A DNA stretch of 64,000 nucleotides from Nitzschia sp. pyKryTriq1. Lineage: Eukaryota > Bacillariophyta > Bacillariophyceae > Bacillariales > Bacillariaceae. Within the stretch, counting starts at the first letter, position 1, and the number at the start of each line of letters is the position of its first letter. The stretch spans positions 992,001 through 1,056,000 of the forward strand of contig OY101116.1 in the NCBI GenBank assembly GCA_956465555.1, given 5' to 3'. The notes below the pieces were generated by a model, which saw nothing but the letters and a program-made list of their open reading frames with translations, made no database searches and was not told the origin of the DNA. A program made the translations under genes and the position numbers. This document shows, piece after piece, positions 40,783 to 51,500 of this stretch.

Positions 40783-42658
40783 ATGGCTATCAGGACAGCT
40801 GCAAGAAAGAGTAACAACAACTTGGTCCCCGACGCCGGAAAAGTCTCCATCCGTACGTACGAATTTCGTAGCTCAAACCATTGAAAGAAAAAATGTGCCG
40901 TGCCCAACTGTTTCTTACTGTACTGCCGTGCTTGATTTTCTCGATTGAATACTTCGTACAGGACCAGGCAAGCCATGGGGTCGAAAAATCATCGAAGAAC
41001 TCAGAATCACCATCGGACGCCACTGGGTTGCTCAGTTGACAGACCTCAACCAGAAGACGATCGCCGTTTCTATCCTCATGTTCATCACCGTAATCGCTCC
41101 GACACTTACATTCGGTGCTCTGTACAGTCGAAACACAAATAATGCCATTGGTGCCGTCGAGACTATTCTCGCTACCTGTTGGGTTGGTGTCTTCATGTCA
41201 CTCTTCGGTGGAATGCCAACCATTATTCTCGGATCAACGGGTCCAGTCTTGATCATTAGTACGGTCATATATGATATGAGCACAAACTTGGATATCCCTT
41301 TCTTTCCGTTCTATGCGTGGGTATCTATCTGGACTTTTGGCTACACAGCCTTCACAGCCTTCTTCGACCTCACACGCTATATCAGATACGCTACTCGATT
41401 CACCGACGATATCTTTGCGTTGCTGATTGTATCGATCTTCATTCTGAATGCCATTGGTAGTCCCTTCGGGAACGGCGGAATTCTCCGATACTTGGACCCT
41501 GATAATTCCTTTCACGAAGACAATGAAGATCTTGGGACTGACTACAGCCAGCAAGAGACTGCCTTGTTGAGTATCATTTTGGGCTTTGGCACCACGGCCA
41601 CCATCTTCTTGTTCCGCGGCGTCAAGACTTCTGGATTCTTCTGCAATGATAGCATTCGAAACTCTGTCCATGACTTTGCCGTCACTATCGCGGTTATTCT
41701 CTGGGCCATTATTGCGAACCTTGGCTTCCCTGATATTGAAGTTGCCGAATTGAATGTCCCTGACAAATTCGAGCCCACCTATGCCTGCTGCACTCGCGAG
41801 TGCACCTCTTCCTGGCCAAACGATTGTGAGGGACAACCAAATCCTGTTGGAACACGCTCCTGGTTCGCCAACATGGGTGACTTGAATGGAAAGAGCTGGG
41901 TTCCCTTCATGTCCGCTGGACCAGCTCTTCTTTCGTTCACCTTGTTCTACCTTGATAACGGTATCACCTGGCATTTGATCTACAATCCTGGAAATCACCT
42001 GAAACATGGAGAGTCTTACAACTGGGATCTTTTCTTGAACGGCCTATGTAATATGATCAACGGTATCCTCGGGCTTCCTTGGCTCGTCGCGACCACTGTT
42101 CCTTGCCTCGTCCACTTAGATAACTTGGCTGAAAAGGACAAGGAGGGAAATATCATTCGAGTGCAAGAGACTCGATTGACCTACTTCTTCTCGCACTTGT
42201 TGGTTGGTCTGTCGCTCCTTTTCCTCAACGCATTAAAGAAAATTCCAGTTCCCGTTTTGTTGGGTGTATTCTTGTTCATGGGTCTCTCCACTTTGCAAAT
42301 TATTCAATTCTGGAACCGCATTTTACTCATATTTCAACAACCAAGCATGTTCCCAAAGAAGCCTTTCACCCGGTTCATGACGGCAAGGCGCATCCACATG
42401 TACACCCTCTTCCAGACTGCCTTTTTCCTTGGTGTCTTCTTCGTACAAAACACCCCGTCGATCGCCATCATTTTCCCCTTCATGACTCTTTTGTGTATTC
42501 CCGCCCGCCTGTTCTTTGCGCCCAAGTTCTTCGAGGGCTGGGAGCTTTGCTTGTTAGATGGCTACGACGAAGAAATCAACGAATGGGTTAAAGCGAAGGA
42601 GGCGGAGGTGACGAGAGAGGATCTTGACGAAGAATCCCCCGAGGACAATCAGAGATGA
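40783..42658 (+). CDS. SLC4-family anion (bicarbonate/borate) transporter, BOR1-like
   Basis: A membrane carrier of the HCO3_cotransp family, moving bicarbonate or borate. Two exons: 40783-40852 and 40962-42658, intron 109 bp (GTACGT...GTACAG, phase 1), about 588 residues. Exon 1 gives M-A-I-R-T-A-A-R-K and joins R-P-G-K-P-W-G-R-K-I-I-E-E-L. The core begins at about residue 45 with T-L-T-F-G-A-L-Y-S-R-N-T, then F-G-G-M-P-T-I-I-L-G-S-T-G-P-V-L-I-I, then about ten to twelve hydrophobic helices, among them F-P-F-Y-A-W-V-S-I-W and L-L-G-V-F-L-F-M-G-L-S-T-L-Q. There is no large cytoplasmic N-domain like band 3, as in plant and algal BOR1-type members. Some diatom SLC4 proteins import bicarbonate for photosynthesis; whether this one does is not decided by sequence. 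The tail is acidic. Confidence 0.9.
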
Positions 42659-43320
42659 ACTTTAAAATAGGGAACGACACATTGGGGATTCTTCGTACTG
42701 TACAAGGACTGCGCTAAAATAATGTGCGAGTACTGCTAGGCAAAGAATCATTTGCTGCGTCTGTGACGAAATAGTAGATGTCCGTACAGACCTTACGGTT
42801 GACGTACGGACGCTATCGGTCATTTGGTCATAACCATCACTTTCTCAACTGACGCACGCTCTTCAAGAACAGACAACAACAGGATCGCAACATGTCGATC
42901 AAGATGATATTATAATTCATACTTTCTCCCTATTACTACTCCTATTGTAGTAGTGAGACAGTTGCCCAGAGTATAGGCTAACCCCTGTATTCTCACATGC
43001 GTCATCGCTGTTCTTGCTGCTTTCGTACTGCAGGCAGGCATATGGAGAAAATATATTGCATGCCATTTCAAAATACACGTCGAGTATGGGAAAGGGCGAG
43101 CGCAATCACCACCATCTTGCCCATTTCCAACCCCTCCACATCTGCATGACATGCACATCTCATCGTACTTTTACCGTCACCACCATCGTTCTTCAAAAAG
43201 CGGATGCATTTTTTTCACACTGTAAAGTGAGCATGAAAATTAAAACAGCTCTTTCGTCCGTCGTTCGTCGTAGAACTCTGAGTCGAAGAGGTCAAATAAA
43301 GCGGATCGCGCGACGCTCTG

Positions 43321-43503
43321 GCGCAGGCACCAACCAGCCCTCAACTCTCTCGGACAGTATAGACCGATGAATGTTAGTATAGTCTTTCAAATTTGTTGGC
43401 CTAAGACCCTACTCGACTTCGAACTGCGTTGCGGTTCTCTGTCTTTCGGGTTACCCTTTGGTACATCACCTTGCCTCGTTTCAAGGTGTAAGGGATGGTG
43501 GGC
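43321..43503. repeat. Duplicated block A, copy 1 (183 bp)
   Basis: Matches 43667-43849 with about four differences in 183 bp. It begins GCGCAGGC and ends GATGGTGGG. The flanks of the two copies differ. Confidence 0.9.
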
Positions 43504-43590
43504 GGGTTTTTTAAACTATTCTTACTGGTAACTCGAAGACGAAGCGATGTTCGTTTGATCGATGATCTTGTGTGATCATCGGTCGTCTCT

Positions 43591-43670
43591 CGTCGGTCGG
43601 TTGGAAATTATTTGGCGCACTCTGGTCGACTTCTGGTCTGTCCGTCTCTCGTTGGGGGTGCGAATGGCGC
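43591..43670. repeat. Duplicated block B, copy 1 (80 bp)
   Basis: Matches 44011-44090 with a single difference. It begins CGTCGGTCGG and its last four bases overlap the start of block A copy 2. Confidence 0.9.
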
Positions 43671-43849
43671 AGGCGCCAACCAGCCCTCAACTCTCTCGGA
43701 CAGTATAGACCAATGAATGTTAGTATAGTCTTTCAAATTCGTTGGCCTAAGACCCTACTCGACTTCGAACTGCGTAGCGGTTCTCTGTCTTTCGGGTTAC
43801 CCTTTGGTACATCACCTTGCCTCGTTTCAAGGTGTAAGGGATGGTGGGT
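43667..43849. repeat. Duplicated block A, copy 2 (183 bp)
   Basis: Second copy of the block at 43321-43503, offset 346 bp. It abuts the end of block B copy 1. Confidence 0.9.
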
Positions 43850-44010
43850 GGCCATTGAACTTAGTAGTCCAGTCTCATCTCGTCATCTTGGCTCGTGGCA
43901 TCTGTTCCGGATATGTCGACCATGTCTTCGGCAAGGTTGCTCGTCAATTCAATGATTTGGGGCCGGATGTACGCCATGAAGGCGTTCGATCTCCATCGTC
44001 CTAGGATCAT

Positions 44011-44090
44011 CGTCGGTCGGTTGGAAATTATTTGGCGCACTCTGGTCGACTTCTGGTCTGTCCGTCTCTCGTTGGGGGTGCGAATGACGC
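44011..44090. repeat. Duplicated block B, copy 2 (80 bp)
   Basis: Second copy of the block at 43591-43670, offset 420 bp. It is not followed by block A. Confidence 0.9.
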
Positions 44091-44390
44091 GACACGCGAT
44101 GGACGGGCACGAGATGGCCACACTACGGTACACGTACGTACCATACTGAACACGGCCATACAGTACATCATACATCATACATCAAAATTCGAAAGGGACG
44201 AAGCTCCAAAAGGTTTCATGGTTTATGGTTTCATGCAGGACTAGACCATTATCCTGCATACAAGTGCTGAAGTAACGTACTCATAGAGCATCACGTGTGG
44301 ATACGATCGAGTGGCACTGGAGTTTGTATCGTGGAGAACAATGTCCCAAGAGGGAGCTTTCCACCATTTAGTTTTTGTGACGAAACCCAG

Positions 44391-46757
44391 ATGACTTGTT
44401 CGGTCCGGATTTTGTCTACGACTTCGGTCGACTCGTCGCCGGCGATCCTTCTCGTTGCTCCCAATGGCAACAAAACACTGGTTAATTGTGGGGAAGGCTG
44501 TCAGCGAGTCTTTTTAGAATTTAGTCAGAAGCTATCCACAGTAAATCGGGTGTGCTTGACCCATCTGTCTCATTCAACGTTAGGAGGACTTCCAGGAATG
44601 ATTCTCACGTCGGCAGATGTTATTTCAGCCAGCGCCGTGTCGGCTGCCAAACAAAAAGTCGAAAATGAATTGAAGAATGGCTCGGTAATTTCGTCCAAGA
44701 GACCGATTTCGCCCAGTGACGAGCAACCAGGCTTAGACATAGTAGGTCCCAAGGGGATCGACGCTTTCATCCACTCGCTTCGTCATTTCATGCGACGGGA
44801 AGCTTTTGAGTTACGAATCCATTCCGGTGAATACTATCAACAACAAGAAACGAAAAGCACAACCAAAGCTAAACGACGGAAGTCTTCGAAAAACAACACG
44901 GCAGCCACGGAGGAAGACCTACATGTTCAATCAATCGCCTGCGATTTAGGATCCACTTTTCGGCAAGCCCTGTCTTATATCATCACCACTCCTCCCATTC
45001 AAGGAAAATTCTTGGTAGACAAGGCAAAGAAAATGGGTATTCCACCTGGTCCCTTGTATGGTCAGTTGAAATCAGGTAAAGCTGTAACATTTGTGGATCC
45101 TAACACTGGGAAGGAGCAGCGAGTCGAAAGCAGTGAGGTGGTCGAGGTGGGTTCCCCTGGTGTGGCTGTAGCAATTTTGTACTATCCTGATTTAGACATC
45201 CTCGGACAATTGGAAGATTCAGAATCTCTCTCCAGACTACTACCAGGCAATGCGCAATCCAACAGTGATACTCCTACGATTGAACTCATCATTCACATCA
45301 CATCGCAACCTCATTTCGAATCCACCCGATGCTCTATGTGGCGAGCCAATCTGAGCCAAGATATCCAACATGTATTTCTTGATACCGATCTACCAGCCAG
45401 CCTCGACGAAGACCCTGGGACCCCATATCACTCCACAAGCGCCGGGGCAACTTGTCGATCAAAACTTTCTAGTGATATTTTTGTTCCGCCGATTGCTGCT
45501 TCGGACCCACGCCCGATCTCAACACTATATTCCGAACAAGGGTCTGTAACAAGGGCAGTCCCGTTGCTTGAATACACAATCATTCCAAGGGGTAAGAAAG
45601 GATTCTCGAATCAGCAAAAACATCATCAGCATCGAAAGTACGTTGAGAATAAAATGTTGGAACTCTTGGAAAGTTCTCGTGCAGTCGATCTCGCTCGTCA
45701 GAATGTGCCTGATGGAACTGGCAGCCTCGGGGAGGGTGCTGAAATTATCTTCACTGGGACTGGTTCCGCCATCCCATGCAAGCATCGTAATGTTTCTGGT
45801 ATATATCTGCAAATGTCCAATCGCAATGGGATGCTGCTAGATGTTGGCGAAGGCACCGTAGGCCAGCTAGTTCGGGCAAAACATAACGAGACCCTCGAGA
45901 ATGTGTTGAGCTGTATTCGGGCGGTATGGATATCGCATCCTCATGCAGATCATCATTTAGGGATCCTTCGACTACTGGCAGAGCGGAATACACTATTGGG
46001 GGATCATGAAAAGCCCGTAATGGTCATTGCACCCTCCAGTTTGCGACTTTTTTTGGAAGAATATGAGCTCGTGGATCCTCACGTTTCAGGCAGCTACGTC
46101 TTTTTGGATTGTCAGGACCTTTCCTACAAAGCCGAAGCGATGCGGCTCTCTGTGGAGCAACAACAAAGCAACCAGGCTATACAAAATCGTCTTCGCACGG
46201 AACTCGGGATTACTAGGATTCAGTCCATTCCTGTTCAACACTGCGCGCACTCCTTTGCTGTTGAATTGCAAGGTACTTCCTTTGGAGCCGTAGCTTACAG
46301 CGGAGACTGCCGCCCCTCTCGAAAATTTGCAGACGCTGCCTTGAACGCTGATCTTCTTATTCACGAGGCTACCTTCACAGACGGAATGGAGGCAGAGGCA
46401 TCCTTGAAGCGTCATTGCACCGTCGGAGAAGCTTTAGAGGTGGCGTCGCTCATGAAGGCAAAGTCTGTTGTTCTGACACACTTTTCGCAGCGGTTCCCCA
46501 AAATCCCGCCCGTGTCAAGGAATGACACGTCTTCTTCCAATACGGATATCCCAGTAGTGTTTGCCTTTGACTACATGAAATTGACCCCCAACAATCTCTT
46601 GTCAGCGTCCAGGATCACCCCAGCTCTACGCCTGTTGTACCCTGAAGACACTGCTGCTGCTGTCGATGACGACGACGATGAGGACGACGTCGAAGAGGCC
46701 ATGGGTGCTGAGGTTTTGGCAATCCCTGGATTATTTGCTCAAAAAGAACTTCTTTAA
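44391..46757 (+). CDS. ELAC2: tRNase Z, long form (ELAC2-like)
   Basis: An endonuclease that removes the 3' trailer from precursor tRNAs in nucleus, mitochondrion or plastid. 788 residues from the ATG at 44391, no intron. The N-terminal half is a degenerate metallo-beta-lactamase domain (N-C-G-E-G-C-Q-R, L-T-H-L-S-H-S-T-L-G-G-L-P-G). The C-terminal half is catalytic: G-T-G-S-A-I-P-C-K-H-R-N (the PxKxRN loop), the zinc motif S-H-P-H-A-D-H-H-L-G, Y-S-G-D-C-R-P-S, H-E-A-T-F-T-D-G-M and L-T-H-F-S-Q-R-F. A Lys/Arg/Ser linker sits near 180. It ends with a short acid run and L-F-A-Q-K-E-L-L. The frame stays open about 100 bp further left without an ATG, so a 5' exon carrying an organelle leader cannot be excluded. 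It ends 35 bp from the dienoyl-CoA isomerase, tail to tail. Confidence 0.93.
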   Translation: MTCSVRILSTTSVDSSPAILLVAPNGNKTLVNCGEGCQRVFLEFSQKLSTVNRVCLTHLSHSTLGGLPGMILTSADVISASAVSAAKQKVENELKNGSVISSKRPISPSDEQPGLDIVGPKGIDAFIHSLRHFMRREAFELRIHSGEYYQQQETKSTTKAKRRKSSKNNTAATEEDLHVQSIACDLGSTFRQALSYIITTPPIQGKFLVDKAKKMGIPPGPLYGQLKSGKAVTFVDPNTGKEQRVESSEVVEVGSPGVAVAILYYPDLDILGQLEDSESLSRLLPGNAQSNSDTPTIELIIHITSQPHFESTRCSMWRANLSQDIQHVFLDTDLPASLDEDPGTPYHSTSAGATCRSKLSSDIFVPPIAASDPRPISTLYSEQGSVTRAVPLLEYTIIPRGKKGFSNQQKHHQHRKYVENKMLELLESSRAVDLARQNVPDGTGSLGEGAEIIFTGTGSAIPCKHRNVSGIYLQMSNRNGMLLDVGEGTVGQLVRAKHNETLENVLSCIRAVWISHPHADHHLGILRLLAERNTLLGDHEKPVMVIAPSSLRLFLEEYELVDPHVSGSYVFLDCQDLSYKAEAMRLSVEQQQSNQAIQNRLRTELGITRIQSIPVQHCAHSFAVELQGTSFGAVAYSGDCRPSRKFADAALNADLLIHEATFTDGMEAEASLKRHCTVGEALEVASLMKAKSVVLTHFSQRFPKIPPVSRNDTSSSNTDIPVVFAFDYMKLTPNNLLSASRITPALRLLYPEDTAAAVDDDDDEDDVEEAMGAEVLAIPGLFAQKELL

Positions 46758-46792
46758 AAGTAAAACGTAATGGCTATAGCTAGCTTATTTGT

Positions 46793-47713
46793 TTACAACC
46801 GAGAAATCGCTGGGATGGGGGGAAATTGCGCTTTTTGTTTGTTGGAAGCAGCCACGAAGGCAGCTGGGATATCCGAGGTCATTAAGGCCAGCGCGTTATG
46901 GGAGGCAACGTGCTCCAGACCTTCTGCAACGGTATGATCACGAGAATATACCAACGATCGCTTGGTCCCCGTGACTGCGATTGGACTGCTCGAAGCTATC
47001 CGACTTGCCAAGCTCATGGCATCTGTGTTGACATCCTGGCAAACTCGACTCAAAAAGCCTATTCGCAGAGCTTCGTCGTGGTCGAACATTTCCCCTGTAT
47101 AACACAATTCTCTGACCCTAGAATCATTCCCTGCGATTTTTGGCAGGCGTTGTAGCGTACCCACGTCGGCAGCCAGCCCCAGTTGCACCTCTCGAACCGA
47201 AAAGGTAGAACCTACTTGAGCCAGCCGAATATCGCAGCAAGTTGCCAAGTCCACCCCAGCGCCAATGCAGTTTCCGTGAATGGCGGCAATCACTGGTACG
47301 GGACACTCTTCGATGGCCGTCAAGCATCGTTGCATCTCTAGGATCTTGGGCAGAAACGAGAGTCCCTTGCGAGCAGCATCTACCTGGTCGGACGCCGCCG
47401 CAGAATCGCCGTCGTCGCTCCCGCCTAGAAGAAAAGAAGAATCTGAAATATCAAGCCCCGCCGTGAAGGCCTTGCCTTCTCCTTTGATCACGACACACCG
47501 ACAGTCGTCCCCTATCCGACCGAGAGACGAAAACACTGCACCGATTTCTTTCCACATCGTGGCATTGATAGCGTTTCGTTTCTTTGGTCGATTCAAAGAT
47601 ACCACGACAACATTTGGGCATGCGTCCGGAACACGGACCGACAAGTATCTAAATCTGCCATCAAGGCCATGACTGGCAGTTGACTGATTGATTGACGACT
47701 TTTTCTTCATCAT
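46793..47713 (-). CDS. ECH1: Delta(3,5)-delta(2,4)-dienoyl-CoA isomerase (ECH1-like), peroxisomal
   Basis: An enoyl-CoA hydratase/isomerase superfamily enzyme that shifts double bases in unsaturated fatty acyl-CoA during beta-oxidation. 306 residues, single exon. Seen: L-N-R-P-K-K-R-N-A-I-N (CoA site), the oxyanion segment F-T-A-G-L-D-I-S-D, G-N-C-I-G-A-G-V-D-L-A-T-C-C-D-I-R, and E-V-Q-L-G-L-A-A-D-V-G-T-L-Q-R-L-P-K, which contains the Glu and Asp used for proton shuttling in ECH1. The C-terminus S-R-L is a PTS1 peroxisomal signal. The start at the first Met of M-M-K-K-K-S-S is the only good choice. Divergent from the membrane-protein gene downstream. Confidence 0.92.
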   Translation of the reverse strand: MMKKKSSINQSTASHGLDGRFRYLSVRVPDACPNVVVVSLNRPKKRNAINATMWKEIGAVFSSLGRIGDDCRCVVIKGEGKAFTAGLDISDSSFLLGGSDDGDSAAASDQVDAARKGLSFLPKILEMQRCLTAIEECPVPVIAAIHGNCIGAGVDLATCCDIRLAQVGSTFSVREVQLGLAADVGTLQRLPKIAGNDSRVRELCYTGEMFDHDEALRIGFLSRVCQDVNTDAMSLASRIASSSPIAVTGTKRSLVYSRDHTVAEGLEHVASHNALALMTSDIPAAFVAASNKQKAQFPPIPAISRL

Positions 47714-48523
47714 GAGGATTGGGGATGATAGCCTGTCAGTGTCCTGTTTGTTATTGGTGTTTGATGCTGCTACTACAGTACACGTATTGCTGCACTCGTA
47801 TGTAGCGTCTTCTCTCTTCTCTCTATACTCTACTACTAGCCAGTAGAGCGAGCACTTTTGTTTGGTCTCCCTCCTCTCTCCCTCTACTCTCTCTAGAGAG
47901 AGTAGCTACAAGTACGGACTCTGTAATCTACTCTCTCTACTAGTAGTAGAGAGAGAGAGATGGGACGGAGAGTGTGCGTACGGAGCATCTTCATATTTCA
48001 ACTTTCAAGTACTCGTACAGTACCGGTACCGGTACAGTACTTGCTACCGGTAGTTTTCGGCCGCGCGCTGATCACCACGCGTTGGAAAGTTCAAGAAGGA
48101 TGTTATTATCTTTATGTATCTGATGACTTGCCGAAAATTACGTGTAATAAAACAATGCGACTGTTAGCCCTGGGTTAGCCTGTGTTTTCGACACGTAAGT
48201 GAGTGGGTGAAAGGCTCCCAAGCGCTACCTGCCTGGTACCGGTACGTAGAATACTACCCGATCTTGCAGTCAGTAGCGCGAGTTACGGCGGGAAGAGGGT
48301 GCTCTCATCCGGCGAGTAGACGAGTAAAGAAAAGGCTGTGATTGTTTCGCCTTTCATTTTTCATATAGTCGACTACTCATAGACTAGGATACTACAGTAC
48401 GCTATATCATCATAATACAGCATCTTTATTGTATCTTCTGCTGTTATCCAACTATCAACTCCAAACGGTCGGTACAAAGAGTCCGGGAGGCGGGAAATTA
48501 AATAAACTTGGATCTCGTTGACC
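47714..48523. promoter_or_regulatory. Divergent promoter region (ECH1 / membrane protein)
   Basis: 810 bp without a gene. CT/GA-rich sequence lies at 47815-47960, including a perfect 22-bp palindrome at 47884-47905. A GTACCGGTACCGGTACAGTAC patch lies at about 48012-48050, with another CCGGTACG at 48238. The regulatory role is inferred from position only. Confidence 0.4.
47884..47905. repeat. Perfect 22-bp palindrome in a CT/GA-rich tract
   Basis: CTACTCTCTCT followed by its reverse complement AGAGAGAGTAG. A second TACTAGTAGTAGAGAGAGAG inverted stretch follows at 47925-47960. Confidence 0.8.
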
Positions 48524-51500
48524 ATGTCGTCGTCTCCTCATCACGTTGAAACGGTGGATGAAATGTCGGAGAGTTATGCGACACCTACTGGTAACCCGAA
48601 ACCCAAAGTAAAGGTACCGGCGAGTGCTCCTGGTCGCACTGGCAAGTCCAAAAAGTCTGGTACTTCCAAGAAAAAGCGGACCTCCTCCCTCAGCCCCGTC
48701 CCAGCTTCCACGGACAAAATGAAGAAAACAAAATCCAAGAAGAAGAAAAAGGAGCCTGGGTACGAGGACAATTGGTCGATTTCTTCCGAAGAAGAGAACG
48801 GTAAATCAAACGACTTGAAGAGTTTCAAGGAATTTTCGCAGAATTTGCCCGGGCCTCCTCTGGCGAAGAAGTCAAACTCCACCAAGAAAGGACTCCGCGA
48901 CGAGAAGCTCCCGCGAAAGGAATCCACAAAAACTGCCATGTCGAATGGTGATACAAGTGCCCCCACGCCTGTTTCGAAAGAGAAATCAAATGTCGGCAAT
49001 ACGAGCCCCAGTCCCAGTCGTCGACAGTCTGTGCCAACTCCTGCGACACCCAACGGTATCTTGAAGTCTCCGGGACAGTTGAAACGACGCGCGGGATCTG
49101 CAAGATCCCCCGCCCCCCTGAGTAGAGGCTCATCACGTCGTGGTTCGGTCAATACACCACCCCAATCCCCAGTGGGCTCGTCATCGGCTTATAGAAGCCC
49201 GAAGACGCCCATTCGCCGCTCAGTGGGAGGACCCCCTCTCGCGACAACACCAAGGGCGTCTTCCTCCAAGTCTCCCATGCGATCCACTTCCGTGGCGTCT
49301 AGCATGAGTCCCAAACGTCGGTCGCAATCGCCAGGTGCGCTGACACCAGCAACATCGAAATCAGCTCGTCGGTCACAAATTCCAGTACCGAACAGTCCGA
49401 GGGGAGGGCTACCAGTGGCTCCGTTGACGCCTCGAGGTGGACTGAGATCAGAGATGGTACCACAAACACAATTCCTAGATGATTCGTCGCGGAAGAGCCC
49501 AGGCTCCTTGTCGAGCGAACGGTATAGTATAGCCGCCTCGTCAACCAGAATTATAACTCCTCGTACTCCCAAGAGTCCCGCTAGACGGTCGGTGTTGGGG
49601 GGTCGAAGAGCGACCACGGGACTCGCCGACGAAGACCTCAAGAAGTTGGAAATCGCTCCATTAGATGACGATGCCAAGAAAGGTGCAGGTGACGGCTCTT
49701 CGCCAGGGGAGGAAGGGGGTGAAGAGGAAGAAGTCGTGGTTGTAAAACGAAAACCCTACCCTAAAACTGACGAAGAATGGGAGGAATTTGACGCACCACC
49801 CAAGAGTTTAGTAATTGTTTGGGTGGTTGTGATGGGAGAACTAGTCTTTGATATGGGTACCACCATGATTGCCTTTCGGGCCCTTGGAGAGGAAAGCGAA
49901 TGTTGTGGCTCTCCTGTCACGGTTGGTTCCTTCCCAATGCTCATTACCACTCCTTTCTTTTTGTTGGTATCTTCCGAGATCGCACTTCTTCTTCGTGCCA
50001 TCTTGCTGACAATGTGGCCCGATATGATGAAGCCCATTAATTTATCCTACCTTGATAGTGACGCTGAAAGCGACGCTGAAGATGAGGGAGAAGCAAATAA
50101 GGAAGCTTTAGAGTATGGTGAGGACTTGAAAAGGGAAGGCGCCGCAAAGAAATCTGTGGAAGACAACATTGACGTCTGCGACGAAGACAAAGAGCAAGCC
50201 ACATCCGACGACAAAGAGCAAGCCACACCAGTCAACAATGACGAAAAGAAGCTCGAACACGAAGAACCTTCCGACAGAAACACCGAAGAAGATGACAAGA
50301 AACAGATCCTCAACAAACAGGTCAAAAGACGATTGAAGAGGAGGTTTTTGAAATACTGTTGCTGCTGGTTGCAATGGAAGGCACGAATGTTGATGCATGT
50401 TTTGGATTTCATGGTGCTATTGAACCCCTTCTTTGGTTGCTTTATTGCTTGGGTTCTAATGTATCAATCCGACAAGAACGACGCCTTTGTAGTTTTGGGA
50501 TTTGAAGCAGCCTCGCTGGTCCTGCATTATATCTCTGTGTACATCGAAGGCGGCATCAGCAATGCCTTTGAGTTTTTCATGCAAGGCTTGCTTCCCCTGA
50601 TACCATTTACTGTTGCCATTTCCTTGGTGTTGTATTACCTCAAGCAAGGAGGTGTGTGCTATCTCGTGGAGGACCGGGTTTTCAAGTTTTCTGGCTGTGA
50701 AGTCTGCATCGATGGCTATCCACCTGTTGATGGCATCTGCTATCTGAAAGATGGTACTAATTATACGTTCGTAGCGACTGATCTATTGGACGTTGAGAGC
50801 TACAACACTGTGGACGATTTGCTGTCCAGAACCAACCAGGTTTCGTACTGTGCGGCGCAAAATCCTTCAGGTCCGGACACGAATTTCTGCTTCTTTGATT
50901 TTGAACTTGGTCAGTTGGACGGTCTTGTGATTGAGGCAACCGAAGCCCCAACAAGATTGCCTGCCTTGAGTAGCAGTAAATGTGGAGCAACAGTCGGCCC
51001 TGGTCCGTGGGAGACATCCTGCAGAATGTATCTATGGAATCCGACTCAAGACGAGTCAATGTTTTGCTTCGCCTTCGGCGGCGCAGGAGATCCATGCCAT
51101 TTGAACATTGTGCACGATGGTGTCAACTATGGCCGTTTTAAGGACCCCAGCTCGTGCCGCCTTCAACTTAGACCCGACGGTGATTATTTTTCCCGTGGTG
51201 ACGTATTTTATCTTTGGGACGACCCTTCGCTCTACGGCTTTGATTTTCGATGGGCGGCAAATGCATGGCTGGCCTACAGCTTAACCCGATGGGTCGATCA
51301 GGTGGAGCTACTTCGCAAGGCTGGGTTAAAAGTCACGACACCTTTGGTCACGTTCCAGGACGAAGCACAAGTTGTTCGACAACTCTCTGAATTCTTTGAC
51401 ACTTGCAGTCCCCACTGCGACGATCCTGAAAGCAACGCCTACATAGATCTTTTGGCTGTCAATGTCTTTTGTGATCCCAGCACCGAAACTTGCGCGGACA

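Larger units (their letters stand above)
42659..44390. other. Long non-coding region with an interleaved duplication
   Basis: About 1.7 kb without a supportable gene. The 42.66-43.2 kb part is featureless to me. From 43321 to 44090 it holds two different blocks, each present twice in the order A-B-A-B. The last 100 bp before the tRNase Z start codon contain an open but ATG-less frame. Confidence 0.55.

Noticed and set aside
43014-43955. Two plus-strand frames in and before the duplicated blocks
   Set aside because: They do not agree between the two copies of the blocks, have no domain and no plausible gene structure; treated as non-coding.
44295-44390. Open frame upstream of the tRNase Z ATG starting at a GTG
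   Set aside because: No ATG between the preceding stop and 44391, and the family N-terminus fits 44391. A 5' exon is possible but unseen.
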